Position numbers and translations under genes: made by a program. Shown here one piece after another: positions 1 through 5,302 of a DNA stretch of 11,493 bases. This DNA comes from an uncultured Collinsella sp. (GTDB lineage Bacteria; Actinomycetota; Coriobacteriia; Coriobacteriales; Coriobacteriaceae): positions 1 through 11,493 of the forward strand of contig CABUCQ010000060.1 of NCBI GenBank assembly GCA_902490095.1. Direction: 5' to 3'. The notes under the pieces are model-generated. The model was given only the letters and a program-made list of their open reading frames with translations. It was not told the origin of the DNA and searched no databases. Within the stretch, counting starts at the first letter, position 1; each line of letters starts with the position of its first letter.

Positions 1-701
1 CCGCCACGGTCGCCGCCACGGCCACCACGATCGCCAAAGCCGCCGCGACCACCACGGTCGCCGCCACGGCCGCCACGGTCGTCACGGCCGCCGCGAGGAC
101 CGCGATCCTCGTCCAGGCCCATGGCGACGAGCGGAGCGATAACCTTATCGAGAGCGGCCATCAGCTCGGTGGCCTCCTCGTAAGAAAGCTCGGGCAGGAG
201 CTTCTCCTTCTTGTTGGCAAGCTCGACCAGGCCCTCAGCGGCATCCTCGGCGGCGAAGACAACAATCTTGCGCATATCGCCCTCGGCATCGTCGATGCGG
301 CCGACCAGATCGGCAGCCTCGGCCTCGGCCATCAGACCATCGAGCTCACGAAGGCGCATGCCCAGCAGGTCGGACATTTCCTTCTGCTCCATCTTGGGCT
401 TGAGATCAAGGAGCTTAATGGCGCGCTCGATGTTCGCCATGCGCTCGGCCTTGGCCTCCTCCTCCTTGGAAATAGCAAAGCGACGGCTACGCAGCAGGCG
501 AGCGGCCTTCTGCATCTTGTCCATCAGCTCTTCGTCATCGTAATCAGCGGCGGCCTCGACAACCTCGGCCTCCTCCTCGGCGGAAACCTCGTCAGCAGCC
601 TCAACCTCAGCAGCTTCGGTCTCCACGGTCTCGACTGCCTCAACCTCGGCAGCCATGGTCTCGTTCTCGGTCTCGTTCATGATCTCTTCGTTCTCAGACA
701 T
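1..701 (-). CDS. Acidic MarR-like winged-helix protein with RG-rich tail (partial)
   Basis: An open frame starts at an ATG at 701, preceded by an AAGGAG site four bases upstream, and continues off the left edge (233 codons, no stop seen). I do not recognise a named family. Residues 1-60 are very acidic (Glu/Ala/Val rich, probably disordered). Residues about 57-90 are charged and helical. Residues about 91-165 resemble a MarR-type winged helix: a helix with LLDLKPKMEQKEMSDLLGM, then a recognition-like helix, then a wing with DMRKIVVF, similar to the D-x-R wing of MarR proteins. From about residue 199 the chain becomes almost pure Arg-Gly-Asp (DRGG and GRGG units) to the window edge. RG-rich tails usually bind RNA or nucleic acid, so a role as a nucleic-acid-binding protein is inferred. 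The full length and the true C-terminus are unknown. The reading frame is well supported; the function is not. Confidence 0.8.
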   Translation of the reverse strand, partial: MSENEEIMNETENETMAAEVEAVETVETEAAEVEAADEVSAEEEAEVVEAAADYDDEELMDKMQKAARLLRSRRFAISKEEEAKAERMANIERAIKLLDLKPKMEQKEMSDLLGMRLRELDGLMAEAEAADLVGRIDDAEGDMRKIVVFAAEDAAEGLVELANKKEKLLPELSYEEATELMAALDKVIAPLVAMGLDEDRGPRGGRDDRGGRGGDRGGRGGFGDRGGRGGDRG

Positions 702-715
702 GAGACTCCTTCTTG

Positions 716-775
716 GCCCTCTCGGGCATCATCGCCCCATTCGCGGGGCCCGTCGCGCACTCTTTGCGCTTTATA
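716..775 (-). promoter_or_regulatory. Candidate promoter and hairpin leader of the RG-tailed gene
   Basis: Read on the minus strand, a TATAAA (775-770) could be a -10 box; the -35 is poor (TTTTGC 15 bases further up). Downstream lie two hairpins: GCCCC/GGGGC (734-738 with 745-749) and GCCC-GAGA-GGGC (716-727), the latter with a GNRA-type loop and ending just before the SD. A third small inverted repeat, GCGCA/TGCGC (755-769), would span the likely start of transcription. The structures are visible; a regulatory role is inference. The rest of 702-915 shows no gene. Confidence 0.3.
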
Positions 776-858
776 CATTCATGCCTCTCGGCAAAACGTC
801 CATTAGTTTATGGTGTCGCCATCCAATCTAGCTGCAGAATCTATGTGCACACATTAAT

Positions 859-870
859 GCGACATGTCGC
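859..870. promoter_or_regulatory. Perfect 12-bp palindrome, possible operator
   Basis: GCGACATGTCGC is a perfect palindrome lying 46 bases before the deformylase-like start at 916 and directly before a TATCAT that could be a -10 box (873-878). No convincing -35 is present. A dimeric repressor site is one reading; chance is another. Confidence 0.25.
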
Positions 871-915
871 GGTATCATGGCCTGAACCAATCATGTCCAC
901 CTTAAGGAGCCCGCC

Positions 916-1326
916 ATGATTAAGCCCATCATGAAATCCGAGTTCTTTTTACGCCTGCCTTCCGAAGACGCGGGACCCGACGACGCCGTGATCGGGCAAG
1001 ACCTCCTGGATACGCTCCACGAGCATGAGCACGAGTGCGTGGGCCTCGCCGCCAACATGATCGGCGTGCGCAAACGCATCATCTGCGTAAAGGACGGCAA
1101 CAGGGCGCTCCTGATGTACAACCCGCAAATTCTTGAGCAGGTCAATGCCTATCAAACGAGCGAAGGATGCCTCTCGCTGATCGGCGAGCGTCCCTGTACC
1201 CGCTATCGCCGCATTAAGGTTGAGTATTTGGACGAGAACTTCGTCCACCGCATCAAAAACTTCTCGGGCTACACCGCCGAGATCATCCAACACGAAATCG
1301 ACCATTGCAACGGGATTGTTATTTAG
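916..1326 (+). CDS. Peptide deformylase-like protein, short form
   Basis: The 136-residue product matches the peptide deformylase fold, which removes the N-formyl group from nascent proteins using a metal held by one Cys and two His. Motif 1 is GLAANMIG (43-50), motif 2 is EGCLS (83-87) and motif 3 is QHEIDH (125-130), so the ligands Cys85, His126 and His130 and the catalytic Glu127 are all present. The motif 1 glutamine (Gln50 in the E. coli enzyme) is Met48 here. The protein is shorter than usual (about 150-190 residues) and lacks a C-terminal extension. I recall similar short GxAANMIG proteins, annotated as deformylases, in gut Firmicutes, so this is probably a distinct clade, and the housekeeping deformylase is probably elsewhere. 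AAGGAG at 904-909, six bases before the ATG, fixes the start. It is monocistronic, converging on the aminotransferase gene. A second paralogue lies at 8729-9148. Confidence 0.88.
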   Translation: MIKPIMKSEFFLRLPSEDAGPDDAVIGQDLLDTLHEHEHECVGLAANMIGVRKRIICVKDGNRALLMYNPQILEQVNAYQTSEGCLSLIGERPCTRYRRIKVEYLDENFVHRIKNFSGYTAEIIQHEIDHCNGIVI

Positions 1327-1339
1327 TTCAAGAACGCCA

Positions 1340-1445
1340 CGTGGGACAAAATAATCAGTAGTTTTTGTCCCAGGGTCGCCTGCGGCAACAAACTCGATAC
1401 TTCTTTCGAACCTGGGACAAGAACTACTGATTATTTTGTCCCACG
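1340..1445. repeat. Nested palindromic intergenic element (35-bp inverted repeats)
   Basis: Two 35-base arms (1340-1374 and 1411-1445) are inverted copies of each other with a single mismatch, at 1364, around a 36-base centre. Each arm is itself an imperfect palindrome: TGGGACAAAA, about eleven bases, then TTTTGTCCCA. The element therefore holds four GGGACAA half-sites in alternating orientation. It lies between convergent genes. It has no T-tract after either arm, so it is not an ordinary terminator. A REP- or MITE-like dispersed element is the favoured reading; no target duplication is evident at its edges. One copy is in this window. Confidence 0.8.
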
Positions 1446-1461
1446 CCCCACGGGTCCACAA

Positions 1462-1499
1462 AAAAGCTCCCTGCAGCAAAACAACTGCAGGGAGCTTTT
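1462..1499 (-). terminator. Rho-independent terminator of the XRE-AlaA gene
   Basis: A perfect 15-bp stem (1462-1476 with 1485-1499) with an 8-base loop lies between the convergent genes. On the minus strand the stem runs into six T residues, so it best serves the aminotransferase gene ending at 1523. On the plus strand it ends in four T then C, so it may also stop the deformylase-like transcript. Confidence 0.85.
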
Positions 1500-1522
1500 C
1501 ATAGTGCGAAGCTTCTATCCCA

Positions 1523-3043
1523 CTAGCTCTGACGGTAATGGTCAAAGAAGTCGGCGAGGTCTTCGAGCGACTCTTTGAGCACTTCCATGCGCGGCAGGTA
1601 CACGATGCGGAAGTGATCGGGCTCTGCCCAGTTAAAGCCGCCGCCGCGCGTGATCAGAATCTTCTTCTCGTGCAGCAGGTCGAGGGCAAACTGCTCGTCA
1701 TCGGTGATGTTGAACTTTTTAACATCCATCTTGGGGAAGATGTAGAACGCCGCACGCGGCTTAACCACCGAGATGCCGTCAATCTTGTTGAGCGCCTCAT
1801 ACACAAAGTTGCGCTGCTCGTAGACACGGCCGCCGGGACGGATGTAGTCGTTAACGGACTGATGGCCGCCGAGCGCCGTCTGGACGATCGACTGAGCCGG
1901 CACGTTGGAGCACAGGCGCATGTTGGAGAGCATGTTGATGCCCATGATGAAGTCGCTCATGCAGCGCTGGTTGCCCGAAAGCACCATCCAGCCAATGCGA
2001 TAGCCCGCGATCATGTGCGACTTGGACAGACCGCTAAAGGTGACACAGGGCAGATCGGGGGCGAGCGAGGCAATCGAGACGTGCTCGTAGCCGTCCATGC
2101 ACAGGCGGTCGTAAATCTCGTCTGCAAAAATCATGAGCTGGTGCCTGCGCGCAACCTCAACGATGCCCTCGAGCACCTCACGCGGATAGACGGAACCCGT
2201 GGGGTTGTTAGGGTTGATGATGACGAGGGCTTTGGTCGCGCTCGTGATCTTGGACTCCATATCCTCCAGGTCGGGATACCAATCCGCCTGCTCATCACAC
2301 AAATAATGTACGGGATGACCGCCGGCAAGGGTTGCGCACGCCGTCCAGAGCGGATAGTCAGGGCTGGGGATCAGAATCTCGTCGCCATTGTCGAGCAGCG
2401 CGTTCATCGAAAGCTGAATGAGCTCGGACACGCCGTTGCCCGTGTAGATATGCTCCATCTGAACGTTGGGCAGGCCCTTGATCTGCGAATACTGCATGAT
2501 CGCCTTGCGCGCGGAGAACAAGCCGCGCGAATTGGAATAGCCTTCGCAGTCGGGCAGCTGCTGGCGCATGTCCTTGATGACCTCGTCGGGCGTGCGGAAA
2601 CCGAAGGGCGCCGGGTTGCCGATATTGAGCTTGAGGATGCGCTCGCCCTCGTCCTCCATACGGGCAGCCTCGTCGACGACGGGACCGCGCACGTCATACA
2701 GGACGTTATCGAGCTTGGTGGATTTAGAAAAAGTACGCATGGTGGTGCTCCTTGCAATTTGAGCTGAGGGATGGGGTTCGGGCTTGGAATCGTTGCGGGG
2801 TGATGATGCCTCGCCTTGATCGGCGTCGCCGGCAAGCAGCCAGGTAACATCGACCTCCAAAATACGGGCGAGCAGCTCAGCCACATCGCGCCGCGGGATC
2901 GTCTTGCCGCTCACATATTGGCTCATCTGACTCTTGCCGAGTTTTTTGCCGAGCATCTCCGATGCGCGGATTACGTCCGACTGGCGAACGTCGCGATCGG
3001 ACATAGTCTGTCGCAGGCGATCGCTAAACGTCTCTTGGGCCAC
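1523..3043 (-). CDS. XRE-type HTH fused to AlaA-like alanine aminotransferase
   Basis: This 506-residue protein joins two parts. Residues about 5-72 are an XRE-like helix-turn-helix (FSDRLRQTM, then LGKSQMSQYVSGKTIPRRD, then WLLAGD). A Ser/Pro-rich linker follows (about 73-105). Residues about 106-506 are a fold-type I PLP aminotransferase very like E. coli AlaA, which transfers an amino group from alanine or glutamate to the matching 2-oxo acid. It shows KLDNVLYDVRGPV, LNIGNPAPFGF, NPNNPTG (277-283), ADEIYD (307-312), the PLP lysine Lys341 in SGLSK, and the carboxylate-binding Arg479. The GTG at 3043 is chosen because AAGGAGG lies five bases upstream; an ATG at 3094 would extend into the operator region. 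It has its own promoter region and terminator. MocR regulators join GntR to an aminotransferase in similar order, but here both the DNA-binding family and the enzyme family differ, and the enzyme half looks catalytically complete. Autoregulation by substrate or PLP state is inferred. Confidence 0.92.
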   Translation of the reverse strand: MAQETFSDRLRQTMSDRDVRQSDVIRASEMLGKKLGKSQMSQYVSGKTIPRRDVAELLARILEVDVTWLLAGDADQGEASSPRNDSKPEPHPSAQIARSTTMRTFSKSTKLDNVLYDVRGPVVDEAARMEDEGERILKLNIGNPAPFGFRTPDEVIKDMRQQLPDCEGYSNSRGLFSARKAIMQYSQIKGLPNVQMEHIYTGNGVSELIQLSMNALLDNGDEILIPSPDYPLWTACATLAGGHPVHYLCDEQADWYPDLEDMESKITSATKALVIINPNNPTGSVYPREVLEGIVEVARRHQLMIFADEIYDRLCMDGYEHVSIASLAPDLPCVTFSGLSKSHMIAGYRIGWMVLSGNQRCMSDFIMGINMLSNMRLCSNVPAQSIVQTALGGHQSVNDYIRPGGRVYEQRNFVYEALNKIDGISVVKPRAAFYIFPKMDVKKFNITDDEQFALDLLHEKKILITRGGGFNWAEPDHFRIVYLPRMEVLKESLEDLADFFDHYRQS

Positions 3044-3064
3044 TAGAACCTCCTTGCTGGCAAA

Positions 3065-3146
3065 GTTCAATTTATAGAATACGAATTGAACCAAGGTTCA
3101 ATTTAGGCAGCAGTATAACGCGGCACCTCATTCGAAAGTTCAATTT
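3065..3146 (-). promoter_or_regulatory. Four GTTCAATTT boxes and -10 of the XRE-AlaA gene
   Basis: GTTCAATTT occurs at 3065-3073, 3096-3104 and 3138-3146, and inverted at 3084-3092 as AATTGAACC. The middle pair forms a perfect 9-bp inverted repeat with a 2-base spacer (3084-3103). On the minus strand a TATACT (3117-3112) is a good -10 box. The paired boxes would lie at or just after the transcription start, the 3138 box near the -35 region, and the 3065 box in the leader. This geometry suits repression, most simply by the XRE domain encoded just downstream. The repeats are visible in the sequence; the binding protein is inference. Confidence 0.6.
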
Positions 3147-3174
3147 CATAAGAAAATGCACCAGACTCTGAGAT

Positions 3175-3191
3175 TTGCCCAAAGTGGGCAA
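3175..3191 (-). terminator. Possible terminator hairpin after the LysR gene
   Basis: TTGCCCA and TGGGCAA form a perfect 7-bp stem with a 3-base loop, 15 bases beyond the LysR stop at 3206. There is no T-tract, so termination would be weak or Rho-assisted. Confidence 0.35.
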
Positions 3192-3205
3192 TGACGCGCA
3201 CACGT

Positions 3206-4063
3206 TTAGAGGTATTCGAGGAAACGGGCGGCGGCAAGCGAAACATCGGCCGTTCGATATATCGCATTGATCTGCCGATGAGGATGTCCCTCGAGCGGAC
3301 GCACGGCAACATCGAACTGACAGCGACGCAAGATGAGCGCGGGAAGAATGCTCACGCCCAGGCCGTCCGCGACCATAGCCATAATCGCATAGTCATCCCA
3401 GGTCGACAGCTTAGAGCGCACCGCCAGGCCCGCGCGGCGAAACAGCGGCGTAATCTCGTCGTCGCTACCGCGTTCCAGCAGGATAAACTGCTCGTTGGCC
3501 AAATCGGCAAGGGAAACGACCTCCGCGGTGGCAAGCGAGGAGTCCGCTGGCACCACGGCCATCAGCTCGTCTTGCACCAACGGTCGCGACGCCATGCCGG
3601 CGCCGCGTGGCTCGCGCGGAATAAAGCCCAGGTCGCAGCGACCTTCCGCCACCCATTGTTCAATCTCTGAGTAATCGCCCATCAGCAACTCATAATCGAC
3701 GTCCGGATGATCGGCGCGAAAGCGCGCAATCACCGGCGGCAGCACGTGGGTCGCCACACTCGAAAACGTACCGATGCAGATTTTGCCGCGCATGAGTCCA
3801 CGCATCTCATCCACCCGTCGCTGCAAGCGAGTGAATTCCTCGCAGAGCGCCTCGACAGCCGGCATGACCTGCCGCCCGTCGGCAGAAAGAGCCACGCCCT
3901 CGCGACTGCGGTCGAGCACCTTAAAACCCCAGTCGGCCTCAAGATCGGCCACCATACGGCTCACGCCCGACTGCGAATAGCTCAGGCGCTCGGCAGCACG
4001 CGTAAAGCTTCCGGCGCGCACCGTCTCCAGCAGCACCTGCATCTTTTGGATATTGGTCTCCAC
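3206..4063 (-). CDS. LysR-family transcriptional regulator
   Basis: The 285-residue product has the LysR layout. An N-terminal winged helix-turn-helix holds the signature (about 16-36: GSFTRAAERLSYSQSGVSRMV). A linker helix follows to about 88. The periplasmic-binding-like effector domain runs from about 93 (GKICIGTFSSVATHVLPPVIARF) and contains the usual DLGFIPRE and DELMAVVP segments and, near the end, DGLGVSILPALIL. The chain stops slightly early for the family (290-310 is common) but no frameshift is seen. The GTG at 4063 is preferred because a GGGTGGGG stretch lies about seven bases upstream; the ATG at 4084 has no clear SD. The gene is divergent from the EamA exporter at 4182 with a T-N11-A palindrome between them, so it probably controls that exporter and itself. 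The effector is unknown. Confidence 0.9.
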   Translation of the reverse strand: METNIQKMQVLLETVRAGSFTRAAERLSYSQSGVSRMVADLEADWGFKVLDRSREGVALSADGRQVMPAVEALCEEFTRLQRRVDEMRGLMRGKICIGTFSSVATHVLPPVIARFRADHPDVDYELLMGDYSEIEQWVAEGRCDLGFIPREPRGAGMASRPLVQDELMAVVPADSSLATAEVVSLADLANEQFILLERGSDDEITPLFRRAGLAVRSKLSTWDDYAIMAMVADGLGVSILPALILRRCQFDVAVRPLEGHPHRQINAIYRTADVSLAAARFLEYL

Positions 4064-4108
4064 GGCACGTCCCCACCCTTGCATGAGTTTTTGTCATGTT
4101 TTCCATGC

Positions 4109-4152
4109 ATTATATTCGCTTTTCTTCTAAAGCCAGTTCACCCATAGTGAAC
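4109..4152. promoter_or_regulatory. LysR-EamA divergent control region
   Basis: GTTCAC-ccata-GTGAAC (4136-4152) is a perfect inverted repeat that contains the LysR consensus T-N11-A (T4138 to A4150). On the minus strand a TATAAT (4114-4109) is an ideal -10 for the LysR gene, placing the palindrome over its -35 region. The palindrome is also 30 bases before the EamA start. This is the expected layout for a LysR regulator that represses itself and activates its divergent partner. Confidence 0.65.
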
Positions 4153-4181
4153 ATGTTCGGATATAGAGGGGATGTCAGCGC

Positions 4182-5093
4182 ATGAACAACGGACTGTTTA
4201 CATACTTAGCAGCATTACTGTTGTTTGGCTCTAACGGCATCATCGCCGCAGCTATCGCACTGCCGAGCTCCGATATCGTGCTGCTGCGCACTTTTCTGGG
4301 AGCCCTCTCGCTTATAACCATCCTCGCCACTACCCAACACCATAAGTTGCAGGCGCCATCTCGTCCCCGCGAAGCCGCGGCCCTCCTCCTCTCGGGAGCT
4401 GCGCTGGGCGCCAGCTGGATTTTTCTGTTCCGCGCCTACCAGACGATCGGCGTCGGCGTATCCTCGCTGCTGTACTACTGCGGCCCCATCATTGTCATGG
4501 CGCTCTCCCCGCTCATCTTTGGCGAAAAGCTGACCGGCGGCAAAATCGCCGGCTTTGTCGCCGTCGCCTGCGGTGCTTTTCTCATTGCAGCGCAAGGTCT
4601 AGGCGGCAATATGCCCATTGCGGGCATCGTCTGTGGAATCGCCTCGGCCTTCTGCTATGCATTGATGGTCATCGCTAGCAAGGGTGCGCCGCACATCGAG
4701 GGCCTCGAGAACTCCACGCTCCAGGTGTGCGCCGCCTTTGTGACCGCACTGGCCCTCACGCTCATCACGCAGGGCGCTCCCTCATTCCTGTCCGCCGGTA
4801 TCGCCGCCAGTATTGATTGGCGCGCCGTCGCTATGCTCGGCGTCGTCAACACCGGCATCGGTTGCCTGCTCTACTTTAGCGCCGTCGCCAAGCTGCCCGT
4901 CCAGACCGTCGCTGTCGTCGGCTACCTCGAGCCGCTTTCGGCGGTCGTGTTCTCGGCCGCCCTTTTGGGTGAAGCCATAACACCGGTCCGCCTGATGGGC
5001 GCCGCGCTTATCATCGGCGGCGCGATTTTTTGCGAACTCGCCGGCAAACGCGCAAACGCCAAGGCTGGCATCGCCGAGGCAGCACGTGCTTAA
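4182..5093 (+). CDS. EamA/DMT-family transporter
   Basis: The 303-residue protein is almost wholly hydrophobic, with about ten predicted membrane helices arranged as two EamA repeats (about 4-137 and 148-290). The second repeat carries the typical NTGIGCLLYFSAVAKLPVQTVAVVGYLEPLSAVVFS segment (around 223-260, Glu251 in YLEP), common to drug/metabolite exporters. The usual length is about 290-310, so it is complete. Members export amino acids, metabolites or drugs, but sequence alone does not give the substrate. The ATG at 4182 follows an AGAGGGG about ten bases upstream; the overlapping ATG at 4172 is out of frame. It is divergent from, and probably controlled by, the LysR gene at 3206-4063. 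No strong terminator follows: an inverted GCCCCT/AGGGGC pair (5096-5101, 5116-5121) lacks a T-tract on this strand. Confidence 0.92.
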   Translation: MNNGLFTYLAALLLFGSNGIIAAAIALPSSDIVLLRTFLGALSLITILATTQHHKLQAPSRPREAAALLLSGAALGASWIFLFRAYQTIGVGVSSLLYYCGPIIVMALSPLIFGEKLTGGKIAGFVAVACGAFLIAAQGLGGNMPIAGIVCGIASAFCYALMVIASKGAPHIEGLENSTLQVCAAFVTALALTLITQGAPSFLSAGIAASIDWRAVAMLGVVNTGIGCLLYFSAVAKLPVQTVAVVGYLEPLSAVVFSAALLGEAITPVRLMGAALIIGGAIFCELAGKRANAKAGIAEAARA

Positions 5094-5302
5094 AAGCCCC
5101 TCTTCAGCTCAAAGCAGGGGCGCGTCCGCGGTTATCACATTGCAGCAAACCACACAGCCGGAAGTGCTCCTGCTTTGAAATGCTATCTGCGCAAACAACT
5201 GCTCCCCAGATGGGGATTATTGTCTAAAACACCCCAATGTGCCAAACTGCTCTTATATGTATAAAGATGGCATAAAGGTCTGCTGCTCTTTGCAGAGGCC
5301 AG
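5094..5302 (+). promoter_or_regulatory. Kup upstream region with alternative hairpins
   Basis: This 209-base gap holds no gene. TCCCC-agat-GGGGA (5203-5216) forms one hairpin. The same G-run (TGGGG, 5211-5215) can instead pair with CCCCA at 5232-5236, so the two folds exclude each other. TATATG and TATAAA (5254-5265) could be -10 boxes for kup but no good -35 matches them, and in that case the hairpins would lie upstream of the transcript. CTGC/GCAG (around 5281-5294) lies near the SD. I see none of the conserved ydaO (c-di-AMP) riboswitch signature. Confidence 0.25.

Noticed and set aside
1..110. Short tandem repeats resembling a CRISPR or satellite array
   Set aside because: They are codon-degenerate repeats encoding Arg-Gly-Asp units in an open frame, without constant-length spacers.
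1340..1445. Complete mobile element with its own transposase
   Set aside because: There is no room for a gene and no target duplication is visible at the edges; at most a non-autonomous miniature element.
1538..2767. A 409-codon open frame on the plus strand inside the aminotransferase gene
   Set aside because: It is antisense to a gene with clear AlaA motifs, has low-complexity composition typical of a shadow frame in G+C-rich DNA, and crosses no plausible start context.
5096..5121. Terminator after the EamA gene
   Set aside because: The inverted GCCCCT/AGGGGC pair has a long loop and no T-tract on the plus strand; the T-run occurs only on the other strand, where no gene ends.
5094..5302. 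c-di-AMP (ydaO) riboswitch upstream of kup
   Set aside because: The conserved core sequences of that class were not found in the gap and the likely -10 box lies close to the gene.
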